Shown piece by piece: positions 8,066-17,712 of a DNA stretch of 64,000 nt (its first letter is position 1; each line of letters opens with the position of its first letter). The DNA comes from RZZS01 sp964498755 (GTDB lineage Bacteria; Pseudomonadota; Alphaproteobacteria; Micavibrionales; Micavibrionaceae): NCBI GenBank assembly GCA_964498755.1, contig CAZCIB010000001.1, forward strand, positions 1 to 64,000, read 5' to 3'. A model generated the notes under the pieces. It saw only the letters and a program-made list of their open reading frames with translations. It ran no database searches and was not told the DNA's origin. A program made the translations under genes and the position numbers.

Positions 8066-8715
8066 CGCACAAGCAGCACGTGATAGAAAATATAATCTCC
8101 GTCGAGGCCTGCGGGCGTCGTGTCCACCTGAAAACAGCCTGAGCGTTTACCCGCGGGCAGATCGCCGCCGCCGCCCCCGTCGCCGAGAGCCATATCCGTT
8201 GTGAACGCGCCTGTGAAAACGCCATCATACCCGGCCTGCGTAAACGAATCGGTGAGAGGGTGGGACAGGCCAAGCTCGCGGTTGATTGACTGGCACATAT
8301 CGGATGTGGCGTTCGTATAGAGCGCGAGCAGTTCCGTCCCGCCCGTGCCGATGTCCTGAACCGCGCCGGTCACAAACCGCCAGCTTGCGCCCGGCCAGTT
8401 GAGGCCCGCGCCGGACTGGCTGAAAACCTGGCATTCGGGAACTTCCGGCGTATGTTCATAGGCGTCCGCGTCGCCCGCGACGAAAAAGCTGACGTCGTTT
8501 TCGCTGCATCCGCCGGTTAATTGCAATTTGCGGATCGCCTGTTCAATGCTCGCGGCCGTGCGCAGGATTTGCGTGCCCTTGATGCGTTGCTGTTCGAATT
8601 CGCCTGTCTGGTCGGATTTGCTCCCGCCGCGCGAGAGCGTCAGCGTCAGCGCGCCCATAAGGACAATCGCAAGCAAAACGAACCACAGGGCGTTACCGGA
8701 TTGAGAGTTATTCAT
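8062..8715 (-). CDS. Pilin-like or pseudopilin-like membrane protein, unknown
   Basis: A 217-residue protein with a short polar N-terminus (MNNSQSGN) and one strong hydrophobic helix (ALWFVLLAIVLMGALTL). The rest is a polar, Gly-rich ectodomain with cysteines placed for disulfides. This is the layout of type IV pilin-like and pseudopilin proteins, but I see no clear Gly-Phe-x3-Glu prepilin peptidase site. The ectodomain ends in a Gly-rich loop and a Cys close to the C-terminus. No secretion or pilus genes lie nearby. The product should face the periplasm or exterior; anything beyond that is guesswork. Confidence 0.6.
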   Translation of the reverse strand: MNNSQSGNALWFVLLAIVLMGALTLTLSRGGSKSDQTGEFEQQRIKGTQILRTAASIEQAIRKLQLTGGCSENDVSFFVAGDADAYEHTPEVPECQVFSQSGAGLNWPGASWRFVTGAVQDIGTGGTELLALYTNATSDMCQSINRELGLSHPLTDSFTQAGYDGVFTGAFTTDMALGDGGGGGDLPAGKRSGCFQVDTTPAGLDGDYIFYHVLLVR

Positions 8716-8808
8716 TCTTTTATCTTAACCGCGAAGGCGCGAAGGGGAGAAGGAATTTTTTGAAGTGCCTGGCGCAACTGTGTTGCAGCTGGCCTTTATT
8801 TTTTATAT

Positions 8809-8885
8809 CGTCATCCCGTTGAAAAACGGGATCCATTCGTTGGGAATCATAGTCACTATGGATCCCGGCCTTCGCCGGGAAGACG
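8809..8885. repeat. Family A paired palindrome (CGTCATCCCG type)
   Basis: Two hairpins face each other: cgtcatcccg...cgggatccat on the left and tatggatcccgg...ccgggaagacg on the right, with about 20 bases between. The element ends just before the lysK ribosome binding site, so it lies in the lysK leader. Other copies are at 46698-46906, 53657-53735 and 54059-54141. The stretch before it (8726-8762) has a fragment of family C (gcgaaggcgcgaagg). Confidence 0.85.
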
Positions 8886-8903
8886 TCAGGAGAGAACAGG
8901 AAA

Positions 8904-10505
8904 ATGACAGCAATTGATTGCGAAACTGCAAATGCCTGCCGCACATGGCCGTTTGAGGAAGCCAAAAAGATCATCGCGCGCATGAACGGTAAAGCGCCGG
9001 AAAAAGGCTATGTCCTTTTTCAGACAGGCTACGGCCCTTCCGGCCTGCCGCATATCGGCACGTTTGGCGAGGTTGCGCGTACAACGATGGTCAGGCATGC
9101 GTTCGAGGAGCTCTCAGATATCCCGACGAAGCTGATCTGTTTTTCCGATGACATGGACGGCTTGCGTAAGGTGCCGGGCAACGTCCCGAACCCGGATACG
9201 CTGGCCTCCAATCTCGGCAAGCCGTTGACGCAGATCCCGGACCCTTTCGGAACGCATGAGAGCTTCGCGCATCATAACAACGCGAAACTGCGCGAATTCC
9301 TCGACGGGTTCGGTTTTGATTACGAGTTCACGTCTTCCACGGAATATTACACGAGCGGACGGTTTGACGCCGCGCTTCTCAAGATGCTCTCAAAGTATGA
9401 AGAGGTCAGGCAAACGGTTCTGCCGCTGCTTGGCGAAGAGCGCCGCCAGACCTATTCCCCGTTCCTGCCCATATCGCCTAAAACAGGACGCGTATTGCAG
9501 GTCCCCATTTTGGAAACGAACGCCGAAGCGGGCACGATTGTTTTTGAGGACGAGGACGGGGCGAAAACCGAACTGCTCGTCACCGGCGGGCACGTGAAAT
9601 GCCAGTGGCGGCCCGACTGGGCGCTGCGCTGGTACGCTCTTGACGTTGATTACGAAATGGCCGGGGAGGATCTGATTTCCTCCGCCGAAATGGCCGGGAA
9701 GATCACGGAAATCCTCGGCGGCAAAAAGCCCGCGGGCTTTCATTACAAGCTTTTCCTCGACGAGCAGAACCAGAAGATTTCCAAGTCCAAGGGCAACGGC
9801 CTGTCGATGGAGGAATGGCTGACCTACGCGCCGCATGAGAGTCTGGCCTATTACATGTATTTGCGCCCGACTTCGGGGAAGAAGCTCTATTTCGACATCA
9901 TCCCGAAGGCCGTGGACGAATATATTACCTACGTCCATAAACTCCCCGAACAGGAGGGCGCGGACTCGCTGGAAAACCCGGCATGGTATATTCATGGCGG
10001 CGCGATCCCGAACAGCCAGTTCACGCCTGTGTCTTTCGCGCTGCTGTTAAATCTGGCCAGCGTCGCCGACGCGCGCGACGAGAGCCGCATGTGGGGCTTT
10101 ATCCGCCGCTACAAGCCCGACGCCACGCCGGAGAATTATCCTTTCCTCGGACGTCTAGTTAAATACGCGGTGAAGTATTACGAGGATTTCGTGCTTCCCA
10201 ATAAGAAATACCGCCTGCCAGACGAGAGAGAAACGCGCGCGATGAACGATCTGGCCGCCCGTCTTAAAGCATTGCCTGAAGGCGCCGATCTCGACGCGCT
10301 GCAAACCGAGGTTTTCTCGGCCGGAAAAGAAAATGGCTACGATAAGAAAGAGTTGCGCGAATGGTTTCAGGCTCTGTATCAGGTTCTGCTCGGGCAGGAT
10401 CAGGGCCCGCGCTTCGGTTCTTTCATCGAGCTCTACGGCAAGGATGATACGACCGCGCTCATAGAGGACGCCCTCGAAGGGAAGTTCGTCTCCGAGGCGG
10501 CTTGA
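8904..10505 (+). CDS. lysK: Lysyl-tRNA synthetase, class I
   Basis: A class I lysyl-tRNA synthetase of 533 residues that charges tRNA-Lys with lysine in the cytoplasm. The HIGH-type motif is HIGT at residues 50-53 within GPSGLPHIGTF, and the KMSKS-type loop is KISKS at 291-295. The C-terminal half is the alpha-helical anticodon-binding part. Class I LysRS is normal in archaea, spirochaetes and many alphaproteobacteria, unlike the class II enzyme of E. coli, so it supports the lineage call. A strong AGGAGAG site precedes the ATG. The gene ends seven bases from the convergent methyltransferase gene, with no obvious terminator between. Confidence 0.96.
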   Translation: MTAIDCETANACRTWPFEEAKKIIARMNGKAPEKGYVLFQTGYGPSGLPHIGTFGEVARTTMVRHAFEELSDIPTKLICFSDDMDGLRKVPGNVPNPDTLASNLGKPLTQIPDPFGTHESFAHHNNAKLREFLDGFGFDYEFTSSTEYYTSGRFDAALLKMLSKYEEVRQTVLPLLGEERRQTYSPFLPISPKTGRVLQVPILETNAEAGTIVFEDEDGAKTELLVTGGHVKCQWRPDWALRWYALDVDYEMAGEDLISSAEMAGKITEILGGKKPAGFHYKLFLDEQNQKISKSKGNGLSMEEWLTYAPHESLAYYMYLRPTSGKKLYFDIIPKAVDEYITYVHKLPEQEGADSLENPAWYIHGGAIPNSQFTPVSFALLLNLASVADARDESRMWGFIRRYKPDATPENYPFLGRLVKYAVKYYEDFVLPNKKYRLPDERETRAMNDLAARLKALPEGADLDALQTEVFSAGKENGYDKKELREWFQALYQVLLGQDQGPRFGSFIELYGKDDTTALIEDALEGKFVSEAA

Positions 10506-10512
10506 AGCGCGC

Positions 10513-11313
10513 TTACCTAGACGCTTTTAATCCGAAGGTCATCGGAATATCGGGCCCGCCTTCGGGAAGTTTCCACCAGCCCTTTTTCTGCGCGGGGGCC
10601 ATCTCCGGCCACATGCGGAAGAAGAGGTCCGGGTATTCCTCAAGCCTTTCGATCGTCAACCCCGCATTAATCAGCGCGTTGATAATTTCCTCAAGACTGT
10701 GCGCCCATTCGAAGTTTTCGGTATGCGTAAGCTTTGCCTCTCCTGTGTAGGAATATTCATTATCCCAAAATTTGGCGCCACTGTTGAAATAGCTGTGCTG
10801 AACCGAGAGATCATTGTTTTTTGTGTTTTGCTCGAGCGTAAAGGCGAACGGATGCGTATCTATCACATAGAAAATTCCGCCCGGTTTGAGGTGCTTTGCG
10901 ACAACGTTCGCCCATTTGTCCAGATCGCTCAACCAGCAGAGAACGCCATAGGTGGTTACGACGCGGTCAAAGGTTTTGCTGAGATCGAGTTTCAAAACAT
11001 CGCTTTCAATAAATTCAACCGGAGTGTCTGTTTCCTTGCTGAGTTCCCGCGCCCGCGCGATGGCCTTGGGAGAGAAATCGACAGCCGTAACCTTCGCGCC
11101 GCGCCGCGCCCATGAAATCGAATCCATGCCGAAATGACACTGCAAATGAAGCAGCGTTTTCCCGGAAACGTCTCCAAGCGCGTTCAGCTCGTATTCCTCG
11201 AGCGTGCAAGCGCCTTTTTTAAAGGCTTCGATATCGTACATTTCCGGCGCGTTCTGGTGAATCTCAGTTCGGTTATCCCAGTTCTTGCGGTTGGTTTCGA
11301 TGTGATCGGTCAT
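10513..11313 (-). CDS. Class I SAM-dependent methyltransferase
   Basis: A 266-residue methyltransferase with a Rossmann core. Motif I is LLHLQCHFGMDSISWARRGA, followed by the acidic end of strand 2 (VTAVDFS) and motif IV around FDRVVTTYGVLCWL. The glycine-poor motif I (HLQCHFG instead of GxGxG) is typical of one large group of unassigned bacterial small-molecule methyltransferases. Conserved aromatic residues near the C-terminus probably form the substrate pocket. It starts eight bases after the nitroreductase stop, so the two form an operon. The substrate is unknown. Confidence 0.85.
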   Translation of the reverse strand: MTDHIETNRKNWDNRTEIHQNAPEMYDIEAFKKGACTLEEYELNALGDVSGKTLLHLQCHFGMDSISWARRGAKVTAVDFSPKAIARARELSKETDTPVEFIESDVLKLDLSKTFDRVVTTYGVLCWLSDLDKWANVVAKHLKPGGIFYVIDTHPFAFTLEQNTKNNDLSVQHSYFNSGAKFWDNEYSYTGEAKLTHTENFEWAHSLEEIINALINAGLTIERLEEYPDLFFRMWPEMAPAQKKGWWKLPEGGPDIPMTFGLKASR

Positions 11314-11320
11314 TGTTTTG

Positions 11321-12010
11321 TTATCCTTCAGGCAATACGAATTTTTTCTCTGGAAATCCCATGCCTTCCTTATCGTAACAATCGCCTTTCTTCACGGGCG
11401 CGGCGGGGCTCCAGTACGTGACGAGTTCGGATAGGTCCGGGCGGTCGCGCTCTTTCGGCTCTTTTTGCGGCGTTCCGATATAAATGAACCCGGCGACGTT
11501 GTCGCGGCCGTCAAGGCCGAGGCTCTCGCGCACGTCCTCATGATAGGCGTACCATTCGGACAGCCAGTGCGCGGCGAAACCGCTCGCGTTCGCGGCCAGA
11601 ATGAGGTTCTGACAGGCCGCGCCGGCGCTCAGCATCTGTTCCCACATCGGGTGCTTGCCCTTGCGGATGCGCGAGATGACGCCGACAATTACGGGCGCTC
11701 TCGTAAAACGTTCCGCTTCCAGATCGAGTTTTGCAGGTTCAGCATCCGGGTGATCTTTTTGATAGGCCGCGCGGAGAATGTCGCCGAGTCGGGTGCGGTT
11801 CTCGCCCTCGATCACAAGAAAATGCCACGGGAACATTTTGCCGTGATCGGGCACGCGCGCGGCGGCCGTTAAAATCGTCTCTAACTGTTCTTTCGAAGGT
11901 CCCGGTTCACCTAAGTTTTTCGCCTCGACCGTCCGCCGCCGCAGGAGATAATCCAGCGTCTCCGGCGATTTCCGCCCCGCAACCGGGTTGTCGATTTCTC
12001 GCGTGCCCAT
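11321..12010 (-). CDS. Nitroreductase family protein
   Basis: An FMN-dependent nitroreductase-fold protein of 229 residues from the ATG at 12010. The open frame runs on to 12043, but MGTREIDNPV fits the family N-terminus and has purine-rich sequence upstream. Family features are the Arg pair in LLRRRTVEAKNLGEPGP, ARVPDHGKMFPWHFLVIEG, and the hydrophobic helix with CQNLILAANASGFAAHWLS. The arrangement is that of the YdjA-type group, which lacks a large lid. It probably reduces nitro or enone compounds with NAD(P)H. It is upstream of and co-oriented with the methyltransferase. Confidence 0.87.
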   Translation of the reverse strand: MGTREIDNPVAGRKSPETLDYLLRRRTVEAKNLGEPGPSKEQLETILTAAARVPDHGKMFPWHFLVIEGENRTRLGDILRAAYQKDHPDAEPAKLDLEAERFTRAPVIVGVISRIRKGKHPMWEQMLSAGAACQNLILAANASGFAAHWLSEWYAYHEDVRESLGLDGRDNVAGFIYIGTPQKEPKERDRPDLSELVTYWSPAAPVKKGDCYDKEGMGFPEKKFVLPEG

Positions 12011-12087
12011 AAATAACAAAGCCCCTCGTTGACGTTCAACCAAGGGACTTAGCAGTGGACAGGGCAGGGGTCAATGGGGGGAAGTCT

Positions 12088-13287
12088 TTAACCGCCGGGA
12101 CCTGCGCCCAGACCGGTAATATCAACTGTCGCCGTTCCGCCGGGACGGACAAGTTTGTCCATGGCCTCCTGTGCGCGATCAACAACCTGCCCCTGAAGGG
12201 TTGGGTCTTCGCCGATATCAGCAATTGTACGATCAATTGTTCCCAGAACAGTATTCACGCGTCCAACGTTCACTCCGCTGAACTCACCTTTGAGGCTGGC
12301 CTCGGCGGCGCTCTTTGTGCCCGTCTCGAGCCCCCGGGCTATGAAGGCCACTTCTCCCTCCGGTTGCCCGATTGCTGTCTGAACTCCCGCCGCCAGGCGA
12401 TTTGATACCACGTCCGGTAAATCACCAACGTAGGCTTCAAGCCCGCCAACGACCATAGAACCCACAGGGTTTTGCATCCCGCTCAGGCTTGATCCCGCCG
12501 CCGCAGCCCCGGGATGAATTGTCGCGTCAATTCTAATGATCTGATCATTCCAGTCGACCGGGTCCTCACCACCGATAACGCCTGTCGCGCTGATCGTCGG
12601 ATTGCCCGTATCCGCGCCTTCCAGCTCCGCGCCCACATAGATTTTTCCGCCGTCGACTGTCTTCGCAATGCCGCTCGCTACGTCCCTTTGCGCCGCAGTA
12701 ACTTGAGCCGTGTCAATTTCAGGGGCCTGTAAGGTCGCCAGAAGCCCGTCCCGCGCCGCTTCTGGTAAATTAAAGGCATAGACGGATGTTTCAATGTCCG
12801 AGACCAGCGCACCGTTTCTCTCTACTTCGCTGTCGGCTGTAACCGAGTGCAGCGTTCCGTCCTCGTTAATCCTGACCATCAGCGTATTGTCCGCCGAAAC
12901 GGGCGCGTCTCCGGCCATCTCTCTCAAAGACTGTCCATCCATTGCGGATTGCAGGTTTTGTATAAATGGCGCGCTTTTCACATACGGCCCCGCCGCTTCC
13001 CAGAAGACGTCTTTGAGCGTATCCCCCGTAGCGGCAAGCTGCGCACCCGAAATGATCGAAGGGTTCAGCGTTGCCATCGGCGTCGCGCCTTCCGCAACGT
13101 CGTGCCCGGCGAAATAAGACACGTTCATTTCAGTGTCCGGCGCATCGGCCTGTCCGGGCTGATAAAGCGTATCCATGTCGATGACGATCGTAAAATCGCC
13201 GCCAGCTTTTTCGATAAGCGGGGCGAAGTTGCCGGGATGAACGGCGCCTGCAATAGGGTTAACAACTGTTGTTTGCGCTGTTGCCAT
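12088..13287 (-). CDS. Unknown protein, third gene of the three-gene island operon
   Basis: I do not recognise this 399-residue protein. It is acidic, rich in Ala, Gly and Val, and lacks a signal peptide or a strong membrane segment. Predicted strands alternate with short helices, e.g. FTIVIDMDTLY, NTLMVRINEDGTLHSV and IIRIDATIHPG, suggesting repeated beta-rich domains. It ends in a Gly/Pro tail (GLGAGPGG), like the protein at 3355-4596. It starts four bases after the upstream gene's stop, so the two are translationally linked. The helix-strand alternation resembles the 3355-4596 protein, but I could not align the two convincingly. Confidence 0.72.
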   Translation of the reverse strand: MATAQTTVVNPIAGAVHPGNFAPLIEKAGGDFTIVIDMDTLYQPGQADAPDTEMNVSYFAGHDVAEGATPMATLNPSIISGAQLAATGDTLKDVFWEAAGPYVKSAPFIQNLQSAMDGQSLREMAGDAPVSADNTLMVRINEDGTLHSVTADSEVERNGALVSDIETSVYAFNLPEAARDGLLATLQAPEIDTAQVTAAQRDVASGIAKTVDGGKIYVGAELEGADTGNPTISATGVIGGEDPVDWNDQIIRIDATIHPGAAAAGSSLSGMQNPVGSMVVGGLEAYVGDLPDVVSNRLAAGVQTAIGQPEGEVAFIARGLETGTKSAAEASLKGEFSGVNVGRVNTVLGTIDRTIADIGEDPTLQGQVVDRAQEAMDKLVRPGGTATVDITGLGAGPGG

Positions 13288-13291
13288 TTTT

Positions 13292-14548
13292 TTAATTCGT
13301 CCAGTTTAAAGCCGGAGGCGGCGTCGCGGCGACCTCCGGCGCTCTTTCGGGCGCTGGCGCAGGATCGTCTTCAACCTCGGGGCCTCTGGCCGCTTGCCTT
13401 TGCTTTGCCGCAGCGCCGCCCGGTTCTCTGAGCTCCGGCGAGGTAGCGCCCGGTGGCTGGGGATCATCCGCCTTAGCCGGTTCGTCGTCCGTGTAGGCGG
13501 CCGCGACTTCCGCGTCTTCCTCTGCAAGCGAGGGGTCGGGATCTTGCGCCTGCTCTTCCAGACTTGCAACTTCCCTGTTAATGCCGGGCGTGTCCGTTTC
13601 CAGTTCGGCGTCTTCGGTGGGCGCATCATCTGCAGGTTCATCCGCAGTCGGTTCCGGAGGCTCTGCGGCGTTCGCTTCGCCCATGAACATCCGTTTCAGA
13701 AAATCTCCGCCCGCCGCGCCGCCAGCCATACCCAGAACGAAGCCAATGGCGCCCAGGATAAACCCGGCGAGGGGAATTCTGCTTATTCCTAAGGCATCTG
13801 CAAAGCCTGTGAACATTTTCATGCCCAGCATGCCGCCCACGAGGCCGCCTCCTGCCGTGGCCGCCAGATCGGCGTTGTCGTCGATTTGCGCTGTATTGGC
13901 TGCCGTTCCGCCAAGGAAGTTACCGATTCCCGATCTTTGGAACCAGGCAAGAGCGCTGTCAAAACGATCACTTTCAAGAAAACTTCCAAGATTGTTTTTG
14001 GTCTCCTGATCGAGTTCAACCAAAGCGGATGCCGCAAGCTTCAGGCTGTCTCTTGTGCTTCGAATAATATCTGCTGGGTCTTGCGGAGGCGTCTGTCCTT
14101 CCTCTGGCGCATCAGCCGCCGGGGCCTCCTCCCCGAGGCCAAGCGCGCCCGTCGCCATGTCCGTCATCGTTTCCAAGACGATCGTTTTTTGATCCGACGT
14201 AATTGTTTCGTTAGCTACCAAATTGTCGAGATGCGAATCCAGCGCCATTAATCCCCCAAGTGGATCTTCAGGGTTGATAAAAACGTCAACTTGCTCTTCG
14301 CTTGTATTGGCCAGTACGTCGAACAGCGCATGTCTTTGTTGGCCGCTTAGTTCGCCCAGCATGGCAAGATTGGAACCGCCCCCGGAAGCCGCGCCGCCGA
14401 GAAGTCCGAATATTTCCTGCACGCGCTCAAGCCCCGTTTGATCTTCGGTGGCGAGCTGGCCGATAGCGTTTTGCATGGTTTCCCAGCCGGGAATGATAGC
14501 TCCAGCTATCCAGTTAAACGTTCCAGTTATTGGATTAGTTTCTGACAT
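13292..14548 (-). CDS. Unknown protein with Gly-rich hydrophobic hairpin and acidic tail
   Basis: A 418-residue protein in three parts. Residues 1-210 are a soluble helical region; about 231-250 and 257-281 are hydrophobic, Gly/Ala-rich segments (GGGLVGGMLGMKMF and AGFILGAIGFVLGMAGGAAG) that could form a membrane hairpin. Residues 291-418 are a disordered acidic tail full of Glu, Asp, Pro and Ala. There is no signal peptide. Such glycine-zipper hairpins occur in pore-forming toxins and in some tail-length or surface proteins, but no family is recognised. The leader upstream is almost purely purine on the coding strand (14549-14590) and gives GAAGAG as a ribosome binding site. Confidence 0.75.
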   Translation of the reverse strand: MSETNPITGTFNWIAGAIIPGWETMQNAIGQLATEDQTGLERVQEIFGLLGGAASGGGSNLAMLGELSGQQRHALFDVLANTSEEQVDVFINPEDPLGGLMALDSHLDNLVANETITSDQKTIVLETMTDMATGALGLGEEAPAADAPEEGQTPPQDPADIIRSTRDSLKLAASALVELDQETKNNLGSFLESDRFDSALAWFQRSGIGNFLGGTAANTAQIDDNADLAATAGGGLVGGMLGMKMFTGFADALGISRIPLAGFILGAIGFVLGMAGGAAGGDFLKRMFMGEANAAEPPEPTADEPADDAPTEDAELETDTPGINREVASLEEQAQDPDPSLAEEDAEVAAAYTDDEPAKADDPQPPGATSPELREPGGAAAKQRQAARGPEVEDDPAPAPERAPEVAATPPPALNWTN

Positions 14549-14638
14549 AACACTCTTCTATTCTATTCTTTTCTTTACTTTACTTTCTGTAATTTGTAGA
14601 CTCATTGTACCTTTTTCGGGTTTTAAAAAGCAAATTTG

Positions 14639-17080
14639 CTAGCCGTTGTTTAGCTCTTCCGGCCCTGAAGCTATTGTTTTTGTTGTTGTTTCCGCTCCTA
14701 TTTCGGCGCCTTCGCGCGTTAAATTATCTCCTGCGCCCGCGCCGGTTTCCGCCTTCGGGCCTTCCGCTATCGCGGTTTCTTCCTGCTTGCCGAAGGCCTG
14801 TGCCATGAAGGAATTCGAGAGCGCGGTCGCGCCTTTCAGGGCCGCCTGCGTCCATGTTTTTCCGTCCCTCCTGGCGTCACGCACGGCGGCAAAGGTTTGC
14901 GAGCCGATTTCCATGCTTTCATCCGCAAAGAAGTATGCGGCTGCGCCTGCGCCCAGCGCCGCGCCCGCGAGCCCTGTTCCGGTTACCGCCGTGCCGCCGA
15001 TCGCCGCTGCCGCTGGAACCAGCAACCTGGGCGCTAGGGCCGCCAACGGTCGTGCAAGCGCCGTGCGCGCTGCCATTTGGCCACCGGCGCGCCCGGCCAG
15101 TCCTGCGCCGCCGACGGTGGCGACAAGGCCCGCAACCGCGCCAAGCGCGCTTTCATAAAATGCGGACAAGACGCCGAAGACGGCTCCGATCGCGCCTCCT
15201 TTGACTGCCCATTCCTTCAGTTTCCGGCCGATGGCGCGGGTGACGCGGTTATTTGTAATGATCGATCCGGCCTGCCGGGACTGGGTCGCCGTGTTCGCCG
15301 GGCTTGTCGCCTGCGGCGTGACCGTCGCGCTTTGCGTGGTCGGAGCGGTGGTGGCGCTGCCGCTGCCGCGCGCGGCAGGCGCAGCAGGTGGAACAACTTC
15401 CGGCGCTCTCGCCGCCGCGCCAGCGGGTTCGGCAGCTCTTGCTGTAGCGGCGGCATGCGCGCGCGTCGCGGTCGTCGCAACGGCCGTCTTTGCCCGTGTG
15501 ACGGCGGCGGCCGTGTCGTCAAATCCCCCGGCGATCATGGCCGTGCTCGCTTCATCGGCTTTTAAGCCATGTTGGAGCAACGCGCCTGCAACTTCATCGG
15601 CCTGTTTCCCGGCGGTATTCAGAGCCTGCGCAACCTGCGCGTTAGTATATCCGGTGGCGCGCAAGCTTGTAACGACTTCAGGCAGGGCTTTGCCTGCGCG
15701 CGTCATCTCATCAATAGAAGTAACTGCGGCTTTTGCCGGATCGGCGGCTTTCGCGGCCATGGCGGCGACTGGGTCAGCGGATTGGACGGGTGCGGACCCC
15801 GCGCGTGTGATATCGTCCGTTGCGGCGGCGATCTGCGCCTTAGCGCCGCCGTTCATCATACGCACGGCGCCGCTGTGTCCGCTGCGGATCATTGAATTCA
15901 GAGAGACAAAGCCCTGCGCCATTTTAGGCGCGAGCGCCGGGCCGAAAACGGCGGCTACGTCCGCGGCGACGCCGCCGGCCATAGCGATCGCTTGCTCGCG
16001 CTTGTTTTGCGGCGCCGCCGAGCCTTCATGCCCCCAGAGTTTGAACCAGGATTCATAGGCTCCTTTCAGCGCGCCGCGCACCTGTTCATGTCTGCCAAAA
16101 GGCTTGTCAGAACCGAGGCCGACCCTGCCAAGCAGCCAGTTCGTGCCGTCGACCGCGTAGGCAAGCGAAGAGGGGAGATCAACCAGCAGACGCTCCGTAA
16201 CGCTGTCCACGGCGATGGTCGCGTCCCGTAAAAAGGACGGCTGATAGATACTCGCCGCGAGGCTGTGGAGATCATGACCGTTGCCGAGAGCCTCCTGCCG
16301 CAGGGCGTCTTTCGCGCCGGGCAAAGTATAATTATTTTGTTCCGCCGGAAGGCTGGCGAGTGCAAGAAAAGTTCGCGCTTCCTGCGTGAAGGATTCGGGT
16401 TTCGCGTCATGCAGCGCGCTTGCGGCGCGCATGGCGGCTTCGGCGTTTTCGCTATCGAGGGCCGTATTCAGGCCCTCAAGATCGCCGGCGCTCAAACCGG
16501 CCTTTTCCGAGAGTTCTTCCTGTAATGCAGAGAGTTGCAGGCGGATAAATTCGTCGCGGTTCGTCCGCATCTCCTCTTCCGGCAGGGGCTCGCTCAGGGC
16601 TCTTTGGACCGATTCTTCTGTGACGGGGGGCGCAGCGACCTGAGCTTCGCTTGACGGGGCCGTGATAGTTCCGGCCTCCTCCGTCGTGACGCGCGCCGCA
16701 GGAGCAACCTCGGTAGCGCGGGCAGGCTCGGCGGGTAAGACGGGTTGTGATTCTACCTCTATCGCGGCGCCTTCCTGTCCGGGCTCGCGAAGATATTCTG
16801 CGACGGCGGCCCGTGCGGCGTTTTCTTCTTCAGCCGTAACCGGCTCAGCAGGAGAGGCGACAATGGCCGCCGGCGGCGTTTCCTGCCCGAGCAATTGCGC
16901 GATCCGCGCCTGCGTCTCAAGGTCTTCGATAGCGGCGTCTGTAGCAGGGTCTTGCGCTTTTCCGGTAATGTCAGGGTCTCGAACCAGATCCAGCAAGCTC
17001 TCGTTCTTGCCAAGAGCCTCCCTGACGAACGCGCTATCGCTGCCGCCGGATTGTCCGAAATGTCTTCTTACGTCGTCCAT
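14639..17080 (-). CDS. Large unknown protein with helical repeats and C-terminal hydrophobic hairpins
   Basis: The largest protein of the island, 813 residues. Residues 1-190 are disordered and Ala/Glu/Pro-rich. A helical middle domain follows. Near residues 470-540 there are short helical repeats (SLRATGYTNAQVAQALNTAG, then a similar unit with QHGLKADEAS). A Pro/Thr/Ala linker comes next, then two Gly/Ala-rich hydrophobic stretches (roughly 630-665 and 688-718) and an acidic tail ending PEELNNG. No signal peptide is present. The layout resembles membrane-active effectors or tape-measure-like proteins only in general terms. It is the first gene of a three-gene run and has a bidirectional terminator about 140 bases upstream. 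Confidence 0.75.
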   Translation of the reverse strand: MDDVRRHFGQSGGSDSAFVREALGKNESLLDLVRDPDITGKAQDPATDAAIEDLETQARIAQLLGQETPPAAIVASPAEPVTAEEENAARAAVAEYLREPGQEGAAIEVESQPVLPAEPARATEVAPAARVTTEEAGTITAPSSEAQVAAPPVTEESVQRALSEPLPEEEMRTNRDEFIRLQLSALQEELSEKAGLSAGDLEGLNTALDSENAEAAMRAASALHDAKPESFTQEARTFLALASLPAEQNNYTLPGAKDALRQEALGNGHDLHSLAASIYQPSFLRDATIAVDSVTERLLVDLPSSLAYAVDGTNWLLGRVGLGSDKPFGRHEQVRGALKGAYESWFKLWGHEGSAAPQNKREQAIAMAGGVAADVAAVFGPALAPKMAQGFVSLNSMIRSGHSGAVRMMNGGAKAQIAAATDDITRAGSAPVQSADPVAAMAAKAADPAKAAVTSIDEMTRAGKALPEVVTSLRATGYTNAQVAQALNTAGKQADEVAGALLQHGLKADEASTAMIAGGFDDTAAAVTRAKTAVATTATRAHAAATARAAEPAGAAARAPEVVPPAAPAARGSGSATTAPTTQSATVTPQATSPANTATQSRQAGSIITNNRVTRAIGRKLKEWAVKGGAIGAVFGVLSAFYESALGAVAGLVATVGGAGLAGRAGGQMAARTALARPLAALAPRLLVPAAAAIGGTAVTGTGLAGAALGAGAAAYFFADESMEIGSQTFAAVRDARRDGKTWTQAALKGATALSNSFMAQAFGKQEETAIAEGPKAETGAGAGDNLTREGAEIGAETTTKTIASGPEELNNG

Positions 17081-17220
17081 TTTTTCTTTTATCGACCCTT
17101 CTCTTTATGGCCATATTTTAACGCTTTGCATAGGCGCGATGCAAAATTACCCCCGGTTTCAGTCTATTTTATATTGTTTACCAATATCTTAAGGGGCGCA
17201 TATTCTTTCAGGCCGGACAC

Positions 17221-17272
17221 AAAAAAACCCGGTCCGCGTTTTCCCCACACACCGGACCGGGTTTCGTTTTTT
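17221..17272. terminator. Bidirectional intrinsic terminator
   Basis: AAACCCGGTCCG (17225-17236) pairs with CGGACCGGGTTT (17253-17264). A T-rich tract follows on the plus strand and seven A (T on the minus strand) precede it. It separates the three large island genes from the small ones to the right. Confidence 0.75.
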
Positions 17273-17409
17273 ATCTTTGTTTTATAAGGCATCGGCCCTT
17301 GCGTGTTTTGTAGCGCGCTTGTTGTTTTCATATAACACGAAAGTGGTTAAGATTTGGTTAATGCCGTTTTGCAATCATTGAATGAGAAAACGGCCGGTTT
17401 ATACCTCTC

Positions 17410-17566
17410 AAGGGGACATGATAAGGCGCGCAGCGCACATCGTGTCCCTTTAGGGAGATAAAAGCCGAGGAATATCCTGCGGGGACACGATAGACCCTTC
17501 GGGTCTTTATCGATGTCCCCTGGCGACAAATGCGAGCGCCTGAAACGCATTTGATCTGTTGCAAAA
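17410..17566. repeat. Family B palindromic repeat, copy 1
   Basis: It begins aaggggacatgataag and ends in gcatttgat...ttgcaaaa. It has two hairpins with arms ggggacatgata/atcgtgtccc and ggggacacgata/atcgatgtcccc. A homologous unit lies at 20009-20170. On the minus strand both copies read as peptides containing KGTRC and LSCPL. Confidence 0.8.
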
Positions 17567-17577
17567 GTCTGAATGCT

Positions 17578-17650
17578 GTCATCCTGAGCGCAGCGAAGGA
17601 TCTTCATGAGATTGCAGCAGTGAGATTCTTCGCTTCGCTCAGAATGACAT
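17578..17650. repeat. Family A-like palindrome
   Basis: Arms gtcatcctgagcgcagcgaa and ttcgcttcgctcagaatgac enclose about 33 bases. It immediately follows the family B repeat. Confidence 0.7.
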
Positions 17651-17712
17651 AAACGATGAGATTTTATTTTTGCAACAGGTCTATTTGATGATTGCGAAGC
17701 GGTATAGGACAT

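Noticed and set aside
14646..16058. Long plus-strand frames antisense to the 813-residue protein
   Set aside because: They mirror the Ala/Gly/Pro-rich coding strand; the start sites and neighbours support only the minus-strand gene.
17347..17712. 121-codon minus-strand frame
   Set aside because: It is made of family A and family B repeats; the peptide resemblance to 19910-20167 reflects the shared repeat and not a gene family.
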